A DNA stretch of 64,000 bases, from NCBI RefSeq assembly GCF_042138895.1, contig NZ_JBHIKW010000017.1, forward strand, positions 1 to 64,000, given 5' to 3'. A program made the position numbers and the translations under genes. The stretch's first letter is position 1. Each line of letters opens with the position of its first letter. This stretch comes from Cedecea selenatireducens (GTDB lineage: Bacteria; Pseudomonadota; Gammaproteobacteria; Enterobacterales; Enterobacteriaceae). This document shows positions 1-9,188 of the stretch, piece after piece. Under the pieces are notes generated by a model. The model was not told the DNA's origin. It saw only the letters and a list, made by a program, of their open reading frames with translations, and made no database searches.

Positions 1-12
1 TTAGGGTGAGGG
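1..12. repeat. Partial REP-like repeat at window edge
   Basis: The first bases read TTAGGGTGAGGG, which matches one outer arm of the palindromic repeats found in full at 11641, 15726 and 23427. It sits seven bases beyond the stop codon of yhgN, so it also lies at a gene 3' end. The rest of the element, if present, is outside the window. Confidence 0.45.
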
Positions 13-18
13 TTGGTC

Positions 19-612
19 TTACCCACGCATCCACGTTCTGATCCCATCCAGGAACATCTGGGTGGAAATCATCACCAGCACCAGCCCCATCAGGCGCTCA
101 AGGGCGTTAACCCCTTTCTCACCCAACAGGCGCAGGAACAGGGAAGATTGCAGCAGAATGGCGACGGTACCGCCCCAGGCCAGCATCAGCGCGGCGACTA
201 AATGGCTCATTTGGTTTGGGTACTGGTGAGACAGCAGCATCAGCGTGGCGAGCAGTGAAGGGCCGGCAACCAGCGGGATCGCCAGCGGCACGATAAACGG
301 CTCTTCCCCGGCGGGTAAACCGGAAGAACTACCTTCCTGGCCTGGGAAAATCATCTTAATGGCGATAAGGAACAGAATAATGCCGCCTGAAATCGACACG
401 GTTTCAGCCCGCAAATTCAGGAAACCAAGAATTTTTTCCCCGGCAAACAGGAAGATAAGCATCAGCAGCAGAGCAATAAGCAGTTCGCGGATCATAATGG
501 CCCGGCGACGCTTTGGCTCCGTGTGTTTCAGCACCGACATAAAGATTGGCAAGTTGCCCAGCGGGTCCATAATCAGGATCAGGAGCACCGCGGCGGATAT
601 GATTTCAGTCAT
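19..612 (-). CDS. yhgN: YhgN, MarC-family inner-membrane protein
   Basis: A 197-residue, almost wholly hydrophobic protein with about six predicted membrane segments. The N-terminal MDPLGNLPIF stretch (about residues 16-25) is typical of the MarC family, once thought to be multiple-antibiotic-resistance transporters and still without a firm substrate. The length equals that of E. coli YhgN as I recall it. It is transcribed divergently from asd across a 174-bp gap, the same arrangement as in E. coli. The function in the cell is unknown; only family membership and inner-membrane location are well supported. Confidence 0.9.
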   Translation of the reverse strand: MTEIISAAVLLILIMDPLGNLPIFMSVLKHTEPKRRRAIMIRELLIALLLMLIFLFAGEKILGFLNLRAETVSISGGIILFLIAIKMIFPGQEGSSSGLPAGEEPFIVPLAIPLVAGPSLLATLMLLSHQYPNQMSHLVAALMLAWGGTVAILLQSSLFLRLLGEKGVNALERLMGLVLVMISTQMFLDGIRTWMRG

Positions 613-693
613 CTGTTTTCCCCAAAATCTGGCAAGTAGTTTCTATTAATAAGCTTTGTTTCTGACACGGCGGATATCATTGATTAATTTCAC

Positions 694-721
694 TTGCGAC
701 TTTGGCTGCATTTTGTAAGGT
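694..721 (+). promoter_or_regulatory. Putative asd promoter
   Basis: TTGCGA at 694-699 and TAAGGT at 716-721 are separated by 16 bases and lie 66 bases before the asd start codon. The sequence after the -35 box closely resembles the E. coli asd promoter as I remember it. The -10 box is poor (three of six consensus bases), so the strength is uncertain. Confidence 0.45.
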
Positions 722-786
722 GGAGTGATGTTCTGGCTCACTGCCAGCGCTTACACACGCAATCATCTCTGCAGGATTAAGTCGCT

Positions 787-1893
787 ATGAAAAATGTTGG
801 TTTTATTGGCTGGCGCGGTATGGTCGGCTCTGTGCTCATGCAACGCATGGTGGAAGAGCGCGATTTTGACGCCATTCGTCCGGTTTTCTTCTCCACTTCC
901 CAGCTTGGGCAGGCAGCCCCTACGTTTGCCGGCACCACCGGCGGTACACTGCAGGACGCATTTGATCTGGAAGCGCTGAAGGCGCTGGATATCATAGTGA
1001 CCTGCCAGGGCGGCGATTATACCAACGAAATCTATCCAAAGCTCCGTGAAAGCGGCTGGCAAGGTTACTGGATTGACGCAGCTTCTTCTCTACGCATGAA
1101 AGATGACGCGATTATTATCCTCGACCCGGTCAACCAGCACGTCATTCAGGAAGGCCTGAACAAAGGCGTCAAAACCTTCGTTGGCGGCAACTGCACCGTA
1201 AGCTTAATGCTGATGTCCCTCGGCGGCCTGTTTGCCCACGACCTCGTTGACTGGGTTTCCGTGGCGACTTACCAGGCTGCGTCCGGCGGCGGCGCGCGTC
1301 ATATGCGTGAACTGCTGAACCAAATGGGCCAGCTTTATGGCGAAGTCTCTACCGAGCTGGCGAACCCGGCTTCCGCGATTCTGGATATCGAACGTAAGGT
1401 CACCGAGCTTGGCCGCAGCGGTAAGCTGCCGGTGGATAACTTCGGCGTGCCGCTGGCCGGCAGTCTGATTCCGTGGATCGACAAGCAGCTCGACAACGGC
1501 CAGAGCCGTGAAGAGTGGAAAGGCCAGGCAGAGACCAACAAAATTCTTGCGACTTCAACCGCTATCCCGGTTGACGGCCTGTGCGTGCGCGTAGGCGCGC
1601 TGCGCTGCCACAGCCAGGCGTTTACCATCAAGCTGAAGAAAGACGTTTCTATCCCAACCGTGGAAGAGCTGCTGGCCGCGCACAATCCGTGGGCGAAAGT
1701 GGTGCCAAACGATCGTGAGATTACCATGCGTGAGCTGACGCCTGCTGCGGTAACCGGCACGCTGTCAACGCCCGTTGGCCGCCTGCGTAAGCTGAACATG
1801 GGGCCGGAGTACCTCTCTGCGTTCACCGTCGGTGACCAGCTGCTGTGGGGCGCCGCCGAGCCGCTGCGCAGAATGCTGCGGTCGCTCGCATAA
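787..1893 (+). CDS. asd: Aspartate-semialdehyde dehydrogenase
   Basis: Converts L-aspartyl-4-phosphate to L-aspartate-4-semialdehyde with NADPH, the branch point to lysine/diaminopimelate, threonine and methionine. The 368-residue protein begins MKNVGFIGWRGMVGS, a Rossmann glycine-rich loop. Its catalytic cysteine is at about residue 136 in GGNCTVSLM. Length and sequence fit the Gram-negative Asd subfamily throughout. It is a single-gene unit with its own terminator, divergent from yhgN and followed by the glycogen operon. No lysine riboswitch-like structure is evident in the short leader. Confidence 0.97.
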   Translation: MKNVGFIGWRGMVGSVLMQRMVEERDFDAIRPVFFSTSQLGQAAPTFAGTTGGTLQDAFDLEALKALDIIVTCQGGDYTNEIYPKLRESGWQGYWIDAASSLRMKDDAIIILDPVNQHVIQEGLNKGVKTFVGGNCTVSLMLMSLGGLFAHDLVDWVSVATYQAASGGGARHMRELLNQMGQLYGEVSTELANPASAILDIERKVTELGRSGKLPVDNFGVPLAGSLIPWIDKQLDNGQSREEWKGQAETNKILATSTAIPVDGLCVRVGALRCHSQAFTIKLKKDVSIPTVEELLAAHNPWAKVVPNDREITMRELTPAAVTGTLSTPVGRLRKLNMGPEYLSAFTVGDQLLWGAAEPLRRMLRSLA

Positions 1894-1909
1894 TTACACT
1901 TATTTAACT

Positions 1910-1936
1910 GAGGGGCCTTATGGCCTCTCTTTTTTT
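1910..1936 (+). terminator. Rho-independent terminator of asd
   Basis: An 8-bp GC-rich stem (GAGGGGCC pairing with GGCCTCTC, one G-U pair) with a TTAT loop, followed by a run of seven T. It begins 17 bases after the asd stop codon. Confidence 0.85.
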
Positions 1937-2153
1937 GCCTGCAATTTAAGGTACAACGAAAGTCATTAATTTATTTCACGAGGAGCCAGGAAAGCGTTGG
2001 CTATGCTTAAGTCATCACGCGTCTGCGTTTTGGCGAGTATTGGGCGAACCGGCTGACAGGAGTTAAGCGCCGTTCGTCAGGTCAATGATAAGTGTCGTAC
2101 CCGCGCGGCGGCGTAGCGCAGGTTGTTGGTGACACATAAAAAAGGAAAATGCC

Positions 2154-4343
2154 ATGTCTGTTCTGCCGGAAAGAGACGTGATCAATGCGCTAATTGCGGG
2201 TCATTTTGCCGATCCGTTTTCCCTGCTGGGGATGCACCAAACGGACGCCGGGCTTGAAGTCCGTGCGCTGCTGCCTGACGCCACTGAAGTCTGGGTTATC
2301 GAACCAAAAACCGGGCGAAAAGTTGGCCAGCTCGAGTGCCTCGATTCCCGGGGTTTCTTTTGTGGGCTGATTCCTCGCCGTAAAAATGCCTTTCGCTACC
2401 AGCTTGCCGTTGTCTGGCACGGTCAGGAAAACCTGATTGACGATCCCTATCGTTTTGGCCCGCTGATTCAGGAGCTGGACAGCTGGCTGCTTTCCGAAGG
2501 CACGCATCTACGCCCCTATGAAACGCTGGGTGCGCATGCTGACACGATGGACGGCGTGACCGGAACGCGCTTCTCTATTTGGGCACCGAACGCCCGAAGA
2601 GTCTCCGTCGTGGGTCAGTTTAACTACTGGGACGGCCGCCGCCACCCGATGCGGCTGCGCAAAGAAAGCGGCATTTGGGAGCTGTTTATCCCCGGCGCGC
2701 ACAACGGACAGCTGTATAAATTCGAGCTGCTGGATGCCGATGGGCACCTGCGTATTAAGGCCGACCCGTACGCTTTTGAAGCGCAGATGCGCCCCGAAAC
2801 GGCTTCTCTTATCTGCGGCCTGCCGGAGAAAACCACGCTCAGCCCCGAGCGGCAGAAAGCCAACGGCTTTGACCAGCCCATCTCAATCTATGAGGTTCAT
2901 CTCGGCTCCTGGCGTCGCCATACCGACAATAACTTCTGGCTCAGCTACCGCGAGCTGGCGGAGCAGCTGATCCCCTACGTCAAAGAAATGGGATTCACCC
3001 ATCTCGAACTGCTGCCGGTCAACGAGCATCCGTTTGACGGCAGCTGGGGCTATCAGCCGCAAGGGCTTTACGCCCCGACGCGCCGTTTTGGCACGCGCGA
3101 CGACTTCCTCTACTTCCTGCAAACGGCCCACGAAGCCGGGCTTAATGTTTTGCTGGACTGGGTGCCGGGCCATTTCCCGACGGATGACGCGGGGCTGGCT
3201 AAGTTCGACGGCACCTCGTTGTATGAACATGGCGACCCGCGTGAGGGCTATCACCAGGACTGGAACACGCTGATTTACAACTATGGCCGCCGTGAAGTCT
3301 GTAACTATCTGGTGGGCAACGCGCTCTACTGGATTGAACGTTTTGGCATTGACGGCCTGCGCGTGGATGCCGTCGCCTCGATGATTTACCGCGACTACAG
3401 CCGGGAAAAAGGCGAGTGGGTTCCGAACGAGTACGGCGGCCGCGAAAATCTGGAAGCGATTGAATTTCTGCGCAATACCAACCGCATCATCGGGGAGCAA
3501 ACGCCGGGCGCGGTGACGATGGCGGAAGAGTCCACCGATTTTGCCGGCGTCTCTCGCCCGCCGAGCATGGGAGGGCTGGGGTTCTGGTTTAAGTGGAACC
3601 TGGGCTGGATGCACGACACGCTCGACTACATGAAGCTGGACCCGGTTTACCGCCAGTATCACCACGACAAAATGACCTTCGGGATGCTGTACAACGGCAC
3701 CGAAAACTTTGTCCTGCCGCTTTCGCACGATGAAGTCGTGCACGGCAAAAAATCGATTCTCGACCGCATGCCGGGAGATGCCTGGCAGAGGTTCGCTAAC
3801 CTGCGCGCTTACTACGGCTGGATGTGGGCATTTCCGGGCAAAAAGCTGCTGTTTATGGGCAACGAGTTTGCCCAGGGGCGCGAATGGAACCACGACAGCA
3901 GCCTTGACTGGCATCTCCTGCAGGGCGGGGATAACTGGCACCACGGCGTGCAGCGCCTTGTACGCGATCTGAACCATACCTACCGGCGACACGCGGCGCT
4001 GCATCAAATGGATTTTGACGACTACGGCTTTGAATGGCTGGTGGTGGAGGACAAGGCGAATTCGGTCTTTATTTTCGTGCGCCGTGACGCCGAGGGCAAC
4101 GAGGTCATCGTTGCCAGCAACTTTACGCCGATACCTCGCTACCATTACCGCTTCGGCATCAACCAGCCGGGGCGCTGGCGTGAAGAGCTGAATACCGACT
4201 CGATGCATTATCACGGCAGTAACGCCGGCAACAGCGGCACGGTGCGCAGCGAGGCGGTGCCAAGCCACGGTCGCGATCATTCGCTCTCTATCACGTTGCC
4301 GCCGCTGTCTACCCTCTGGCTGATCCGGGAGGGCGATGCATGA
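2154..4343 (+). CDS. glgB: 1,4-alpha-glucan branching enzyme
   Basis: Makes the alpha-1,6 branches of glycogen by cutting an alpha-1,4 chain and re-attaching it. The 729-residue protein has an N-terminal carbohydrate-binding/beta-sandwich region, then a GH13 (alpha/beta)8 barrel. Visible barrel motifs include DWVPGHFP, the nucleophile region GIDGLRVDAV and the acid MAEESTDF, followed by LPLSHDEV. The start ATG follows an AAAAAAGGAAA ribosome-binding site. It overlaps glgX by four bases (ATGA), so it is the first gene of the glgBXCAP operon. A 260-bp non-coding stretch upstream must hold the promoter; I could not place it confidently. Confidence 0.97.
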   Translation: MSVLPERDVINALIAGHFADPFSLLGMHQTDAGLEVRALLPDATEVWVIEPKTGRKVGQLECLDSRGFFCGLIPRRKNAFRYQLAVVWHGQENLIDDPYRFGPLIQELDSWLLSEGTHLRPYETLGAHADTMDGVTGTRFSIWAPNARRVSVVGQFNYWDGRRHPMRLRKESGIWELFIPGAHNGQLYKFELLDADGHLRIKADPYAFEAQMRPETASLICGLPEKTTLSPERQKANGFDQPISIYEVHLGSWRRHTDNNFWLSYRELAEQLIPYVKEMGFTHLELLPVNEHPFDGSWGYQPQGLYAPTRRFGTRDDFLYFLQTAHEAGLNVLLDWVPGHFPTDDAGLAKFDGTSLYEHGDPREGYHQDWNTLIYNYGRREVCNYLVGNALYWIERFGIDGLRVDAVASMIYRDYSREKGEWVPNEYGGRENLEAIEFLRNTNRIIGEQTPGAVTMAEESTDFAGVSRPPSMGGLGFWFKWNLGWMHDTLDYMKLDPVYRQYHHDKMTFGMLYNGTENFVLPLSHDEVVHGKKSILDRMPGDAWQRFANLRAYYGWMWAFPGKKLLFMGNEFAQGREWNHDSSLDWHLLQGGDNWHHGVQRLVRDLNHTYRRHAALHQMDFDDYGFEWLVVEDKANSVFIFVRRDAEGNEVIVASNFTPIPRYHYRFGINQPGRWREELNTDSMHYHGSNAGNSGTVRSEAVPSHGRDHSLSITLPPLSTLWLIREGDA

Positions 4344-6322
4344 CGCAGCTGACGCAAGGTAGCCCGGCTCCCTTTGGGGCGTATTACGACGGCAAGGGCG
4401 TTAACTTCACCCTTTATTCGGTGCATGCCGAAAAGGTCGAGCTGTGCCTGTTTGATGAACACGGACACGAAAAGCGCTACGACATGCCCTCGCGCTCGGG
4501 AGACATCTGGCATGGCTATCTGCCGGAAGGTAAACCGGGGCTGCTCTACGGCTACCGGGTTCACGGGCCGTGGGAGCCTGAAAATGGCCATCGCTTTAAT
4601 CCTGCGAAGCTGCTGCTCGATCCCTGCGCTCGCGTGGTGGTGGGCGGGGCCGAAGATCATCCGCATTTTCACTGCGGCTATGATGAACCCAACCTCGAGG
4701 ACAGTGCCCCGCACATGGCCAAGTGCGTGGTGGTCAGGGAAAAATTTGACTGGGAAGACGATCGGCCGCTTCGAACGCCGTGGGGCAACACGGTTATCTA
4801 TGAAGCCCACGTTCGCGGGCTGACGCTGCTTCATCCCGGCATCCCGGAAGAGCAGCGCGGGACTTATGCGGCGCTGGGGCACCCGGTGATGACTGATTAC
4901 TTCAAACGGCTGGGGATCACGGCGCTTGAGCTGCTGCCCGTGGCGCACTTCGTTACCGAGCCCCGCATTTCGCAGTTGGGGCTGAGTAACTACTGGGGCT
5001 ACAACCCTCGCGCTTTCTATGCCGTTGAAAGTTACTACGCGATAGACCAGAACCCCCACAACGCGGCCAACGAGCTAAGAGGCGCCATCAAAGCGCTGCA
5101 CAAGGCCGGGATTGAAGTGATCCTCGACATTGTCCTGAACCACAGCGCGGAGCTGGACAAGGACGGCCCAACCCTGTCGCTGAGCGGAATCGACAACCGT
5201 AGCTATTATTGGTTAATGGACAACGGCGATTACCAGAACTGGACCGGCTGCGGAAATACCCTGAACCTCAGCACGCCGGGCGTGGTGGCCCAGATGACGG
5301 ACTGTCTGCGTTACTGGGTAGACAGCTTCCACGTGGACGGTTTCCGTTTTGATCTGGCCTCGGTGATGGGGCGCACGCCGGAATTTCGGCAGGATGCGCC
5401 GCTGTTTGAGGCGATCAAAAACGATCCTCACCTGTCGCAGGTGAAGCTTATCGCCGAGCCCTGGGATATCGGTCAGGGGGGTTACCAGGTCGGCAATTTC
5501 CCACCGCTGTTCGCCGAATGGAACGATCATTTCAGGGACGGGATGCGTCGCTTCTGGCTCCAGCAGGATCTCTCTTTGGGCGGGTTCGCCTGCCGCTTTG
5601 CCGGCTCGAGCGACGTTTATCGCCATGGCGAAAGGTTACCCTCCACCAGCATTAATTTAATTACCGCTCATGATGGTTTTACGCTGCGGGATTGCGTAAG
5701 TTTTAACCAGAAACATAACGAAGCCAACGGCGAAGATAATCGCGACGGCACCAACAGCAACTTTAGTAATAACTATGGTTTTGAAGGGCTTGAAGCCAAC
5801 CTGATTACCAAGGAACGGCGTCGGGACAGCGTGCATGCGCTGCTGACCACGCTGCTGCTCTCGCAGGGAACGCCGATGCTGCTGGCCGGGGATGAGCACG
5901 GGCATAGCCAGCACGGCAACAATAACGCCTACTGCCAGGACAACGTGCTGACCTGGCTTGACTGGGAGCAGGGAAACGACGGGTTAACCACCTTTACGGC
6001 GGCGCTCCTTCACCTGCGGCAGGCTATCCCGGCGCTGACCGCCAACCGCTGGTGGGAAGAGGGCGACGACAACGTTCGCTGGCTGAATAAAGAGGCGCAG
6101 CCCCTGAGCGCCGATGAGTGGCAAAACGGGGTCCACCGCCTGCAAATCCAGCTGTCCGATCGCTGGCTTATCGCTATTAACGCGACCGAAGAAGTTGCGG
6201 ACATCGTTCTACCTGAGGGGGAATGGCACGCCGTTCCTCCGTTTGCCGGAGAGGACAACCCGGTCGTGATGGTTGTATGGCATGGTCCCGCGCACGGAGT
6301 CTGCGTGTTCCACAAGTCATGA
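4340..6322 (+). CDS. glgX: Glycogen debranching enzyme GlgX
   Basis: Hydrolyses alpha-1,6 branches of phosphorylase-limited glycogen, releasing maltotetraose-type oligosaccharides that feed the maltodextrin enzymes. The 660-residue protein has an N-terminal CBM48-like domain (FTLYSVHAEKVELCLFD) and a GH13 barrel. Barrel motifs are DIVLNHSAE, the nucleophile region VDGFRFDLASV, the acid region LIAEPWD and ITAHDGFTL. Its start codon overlaps the glgB stop, which suggests translational coupling. It ends 14 bases before the glgC start. Confidence 0.96.
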   Translation: MTQLTQGSPAPFGAYYDGKGVNFTLYSVHAEKVELCLFDEHGHEKRYDMPSRSGDIWHGYLPEGKPGLLYGYRVHGPWEPENGHRFNPAKLLLDPCARVVVGGAEDHPHFHCGYDEPNLEDSAPHMAKCVVVREKFDWEDDRPLRTPWGNTVIYEAHVRGLTLLHPGIPEEQRGTYAALGHPVMTDYFKRLGITALELLPVAHFVTEPRISQLGLSNYWGYNPRAFYAVESYYAIDQNPHNAANELRGAIKALHKAGIEVILDIVLNHSAELDKDGPTLSLSGIDNRSYYWLMDNGDYQNWTGCGNTLNLSTPGVVAQMTDCLRYWVDSFHVDGFRFDLASVMGRTPEFRQDAPLFEAIKNDPHLSQVKLIAEPWDIGQGGYQVGNFPPLFAEWNDHFRDGMRRFWLQQDLSLGGFACRFAGSSDVYRHGERLPSTSINLITAHDGFTLRDCVSFNQKHNEANGEDNRDGTNSNFSNNYGFEGLEANLITKERRRDSVHALLTTLLLSQGTPMLLAGDEHGHSQHGNNNAYCQDNVLTWLDWEQGNDGLTTFTAALLHLRQAIPALTANRWWEEGDDNVRWLNKEAQPLSADEWQNGVHRLQIQLSDRWLIAINATEEVADIVLPEGEWHAVPPFAGEDNPVVMVVWHGPAHGVCVFHKS

Positions 6323-6336
6323 AAAAGGAGTTCGTT

Positions 6337-7620
6337 ATGGTCAGGTTTGAGAAAAACGATCCGCTGATGCTGGCCCGCCAGCTGCCCATCAAATCCGTTG
6401 CGTTAATTCTGGCGGGTGGCCGCGGGACTCGACTGAAGGATCTCACGTCGACGCGCGCCAAGCCTGCGGTCCACTTTGGCGGCAAGTTCCGCATTATTGA
6501 TTTTGCGCTATCCAACTGCATCAACTCCGGCATTCGCCGCATTGGGGTGATTACTCAGTATCAATCACACACCCTGGTGCAGCATATCCAGCGCGGCTGG
6601 TCTTTCTTTAGCGAAGAGATGAACGAGTTTGTTGATTTGCTGCCCGCCCAGCAGCGCGTACACGGTGAAAACTGGTATCGCGGAACGGCCGATGCCGTGA
6701 CCCAGAACCTCGATATTATCCGCCGCTATAACGCCGAGTACGTGGTGATCCTCGCCGGGGACCACATCTACAAGCAGGACTACTCGCGCATGCTTATCGA
6801 CCACGTTGAGAAAGGCGCGCGCTGTACCGTCGCCTGTATGCCGGTGCCGGTGCATGAAGCTTCGGCGTTTGGCGTTATGGCGGTGGACGTTGACGAAAAA
6901 ATTATCGCTTTCGTGGAGAAGCCGGAAAACCCGCCAACCATGCCAAACGACAGCAGCAGGTCTCTGGCAAGCATGGGGATCTACATCTTTGACGCCGATT
7001 ACTTGTTCAGGCTGCTGGAAGAAGACGATCGGGATGAAAACTCCAGCCATGACTTTGGCAAAGATATCATTCCGAAAATCACCCTGGCGGGCGAAGCTTA
7101 CGCCCACCCGTTCCCGCTCTCCTGCGTGCAGTCCGATCCTAACGCCGAGCCCTACTGGCGCGACGTCGGAACGCTGGAAGCCTACTGGAAAGCGAACCTC
7201 GATCTGGCTTCGGTGATGCCCGAGCTGGATATGTATGACCAGGCCTGGCCGATCCGTACCCATATGGAGCCGCTGCCGCCCGCCAAGTTCGTCCAGGATC
7301 GCTCCGGCAGCCACGGCATGACGCTGAACTCGCTGGTGTCCGGCGGCTGCATCATCTCTGGCTCGGTGGTCGTGCAGTCGGTGCTGTTTCCGCGCGTGCG
7401 CATCAACTCTTTTTGCAATATCGACTCGTCCGTTCTGCTGCCCGACGTCATCGTCGGACGCTCCTGTCGACTGCGTCGCTGCATCATCGACCGCGCTTGC
7501 ATGATCCCGGAAGGGATGGTGGTAGGCGAAAATGCAGAAGAGGACGCTCGCCGTTTTTACCGCTCTGAAGAGGGCATTGTACTGGTCACGCGCGAGATGC
7601 TGGCGAAGCTGCAGGGCTAG
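6337..7620 (+). CDS. glgC: Glucose-1-phosphate adenylyltransferase
   Basis: Makes ADP-glucose from ATP and glucose-1-phosphate, the committed and allosterically controlled step of bacterial glycogen synthesis. I chose the ATG at 6337 because an AAAAAGGAG ribosome-binding site precedes it and the product (427 residues, MVRFEKNDPLML) aligns from its first residue with the family; E. coli GlgC has 431. The nucleotide-binding LILAGGRGTRL is near residue 23-33, and a left-handed beta-helix-like region fills the C-terminus. The GGA in the ribosome-binding site is of the kind bound by CsrA in E. coli, but regulation is inferred. The protein ends EMLAKLQG, shorter than the E. coli C-terminus as I recall it. 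Confidence 0.96.
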   Translation: MVRFEKNDPLMLARQLPIKSVALILAGGRGTRLKDLTSTRAKPAVHFGGKFRIIDFALSNCINSGIRRIGVITQYQSHTLVQHIQRGWSFFSEEMNEFVDLLPAQQRVHGENWYRGTADAVTQNLDIIRRYNAEYVVILAGDHIYKQDYSRMLIDHVEKGARCTVACMPVPVHEASAFGVMAVDVDEKIIAFVEKPENPPTMPNDSSRSLASMGIYIFDADYLFRLLEEDDRDENSSHDFGKDIIPKITLAGEAYAHPFPLSCVQSDPNAEPYWRDVGTLEAYWKANLDLASVMPELDMYDQAWPIRTHMEPLPPAKFVQDRSGSHGMTLNSLVSGGCIISGSVVVQSVLFPRVRINSFCNIDSSVLLPDVIVGRSCRLRRCIIDRACMIPEGMVVGENAEEDARRFYRSEEGIVLVTREMLAKLQG

Positions 7621-7638
7621 CGCGAAGAAGATTGGCCT

Positions 7639-7659
7639 GCGCACGGCCATGCCGTGCGC
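7639..7659 (+). other. Perfect intercistronic hairpin, glgC-glgA
   Basis: GCGCACGGC (7639-7647), CAT loop, GCCGTGCGC (7651-7659): a 9-bp stem with no mismatch, followed by GGTTATTTTATCG. It lies in a 108-bp gap between glgC and glgA. Possible roles are transcript stabilisation or partial termination. The T-tract is weak, so a full terminator is unlikely. Confidence 0.7.
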
Positions 7660-7728
7660 GGTTATTTTATCGTTTGGCGCTGCCTGATGATCCAGACCGG
7701 CGCCGCGACTTTCCAAATGGGAGCGATA

Positions 7729-9162
7729 ATGCAGGTCTTACATGTCTGTTCCGAGATGTTTCCTCTACTGAAGACAGGCGGCCTTGCGGATGTGCTGGGC
7801 GCTTTGCCGGCGGCGCAGATTGCCGGCGGCGTTGATACGCGCGTCCTGCTGCCCGCTTTTCCCGACGTTCGGCGGGGAATCGAAGATATTCAGGTAGTTG
7901 CCCATCGACAGACGTTCGCGGGCGACATGCGCCTGCTCTACGGCCACTATAACGGCGTTGGCGTTTACCTGATTGATGCGCCCCATCTCTATGAGCGCCC
8001 CGGAAGCCCGTACCACGACACCAATCAGTTTGCTTATCAGGACAACGTGCTGCGCTTTGCGCTGCTTGGCTGGGTCGGCGCGGAAATGGCCTGTGGGCTG
8101 GACCCCTTCTGGCACCCCGATATCGTGCATGCCCATGACTGGCATGCCGGGCTGGCACCGGCCTATCTGGCGGCGCGCGGGCGCCCTGCGAAGTCGGTGT
8201 TTACCGTGCATAACCTTGCCTATCAGGGCATGTTCTATGCACATCACTTAAGTGAAATCGATCTGCCGTGGTGGTTCTACGACATGAACGGGCTGGAGTT
8301 CCACGGCCAGATTTCGTACCTGAAGGCCGGACTTTTTTACGCCGATCATATTACCGCCGTCAGCCCTACCTATGCGCGTGAGATAACCGATCCGCACTTT
8401 GCCTACGGCATGGAAGGGCTTCTGCGCCAGCGCCAGCGTGAAGGGAAGCTGTCTGGCATTTTAAACGGCGTCGACGGCAAGATTTGGAATCCGGAAAGCG
8501 ACCTGCTGCTGGCCTCGCGCTACACCCGCGACTCGCTGGAAGAGAAAGCTGAAAACAAACGTCAGCTGCAGGTGGCGATGGGGCTGAAGGTGAATGACAA
8601 AGTCCCGCTGTTCGCCGTGGTCAGCCGGTTAACCAGCCAAAAAGGGCTGGACCTGGTGCTTGAGGCGCTGCCCGGATTACTGGAGCAGGGCGGCCAGCTG
8701 GCGCTGCTGGGGGCTGGGGACTCTGTGCTGCAGGAAGGATTCCTGGCGGCGGCCGCCGAGCATCCCGGCCAGGTCGGCGTCCAGATTGGCTATCACGAGG
8801 CATTTTCCCACCGCATCATGGGCGGTGCCGATGTGATTTTAGTCCCGAGCCGCTTTGAGCCCTGCGGCTTAACCCAGCTCTACGGCCTGAAGTATGGCAC
8901 CTTGCCGCTGGTGCGGCGAACCGGTGGCCTGGCCGACACCGTGTCGGATACTTCGCTGGAGAACCTGGCGGACGGTGTGGCAACCGGTTTTGTGTTTGAA
9001 GACAGTAATGCCTGGTCGCTGCTCCGCGCGATCCGGCGTGCTTTCGTGCTGTGGTCCCGTCCGTCACTGTGGCGTTTTGTGCAGCGGCAGGCGATGAATA
9101 TGGATTTTAGCTGGCAGGTAGCGGCGCAGTCATACCGCGACCTTTATCAACGCTTGTTGTAA
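7729..9162 (+). CDS. glgA: Glycogen synthase GlgA
   Basis: Transfers glucose from ADP-glucose to the non-reducing end of an alpha-1,4-glucan chain (GT5, GT-B fold). I chose ATG 7729 (MQVLHVCSEMFPLLKTGG), which gives 477 residues, the usual family length. Longer in-frame starts at 7654 and 7687 would add residues not seen in the family, and GGGAG lies nine bases before 7729. Lys15 in KTGGLADV is the ADP-glucose-binding residue. The C-terminal EPCGLTQLYGLKYG holds the conserved catalytic glutamate. It is the fourth gene of the glg operon, 26 bases before glgP. Confidence 0.96.
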   Translation: MQVLHVCSEMFPLLKTGGLADVLGALPAAQIAGGVDTRVLLPAFPDVRRGIEDIQVVAHRQTFAGDMRLLYGHYNGVGVYLIDAPHLYERPGSPYHDTNQFAYQDNVLRFALLGWVGAEMACGLDPFWHPDIVHAHDWHAGLAPAYLAARGRPAKSVFTVHNLAYQGMFYAHHLSEIDLPWWFYDMNGLEFHGQISYLKAGLFYADHITAVSPTYAREITDPHFAYGMEGLLRQRQREGKLSGILNGVDGKIWNPESDLLLASRYTRDSLEEKAENKRQLQVAMGLKVNDKVPLFAVVSRLTSQKGLDLVLEALPGLLEQGGQLALLGAGDSVLQEGFLAAAAEHPGQVGVQIGYHEAFSHRIMGGADVILVPSRFEPCGLTQLYGLKYGTLPLVRRTGGLADTVSDTSLENLADGVATGFVFEDSNAWSLLRAIRRAFVLWSRPSLWRFVQRQAMNMDFSWQVAAQSYRDLYQRLL

Positions 9163-9188
9163 TTACCCATACACCAGGAATCACTGAT

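Noticed and set aside
613..786. Lysine riboswitch in front of asd
   Set aside because: The leader is only about 60 bases long from the likely promoter and has no matching fold. The lysine riboswitch is larger.
2883..4280. 465-codon open frame on the minus strand
   Set aside because: It lies entirely antisense to glgB, which has full family motifs. High GC and third-position bias produce long antisense frames. Its translation resembles no protein I know.
6565..7716. 383-codon open frame on the minus strand
   Set aside because: Antisense to glgC, histidine- and arginine-rich, no recognisable domain. A shadow of codon bias.
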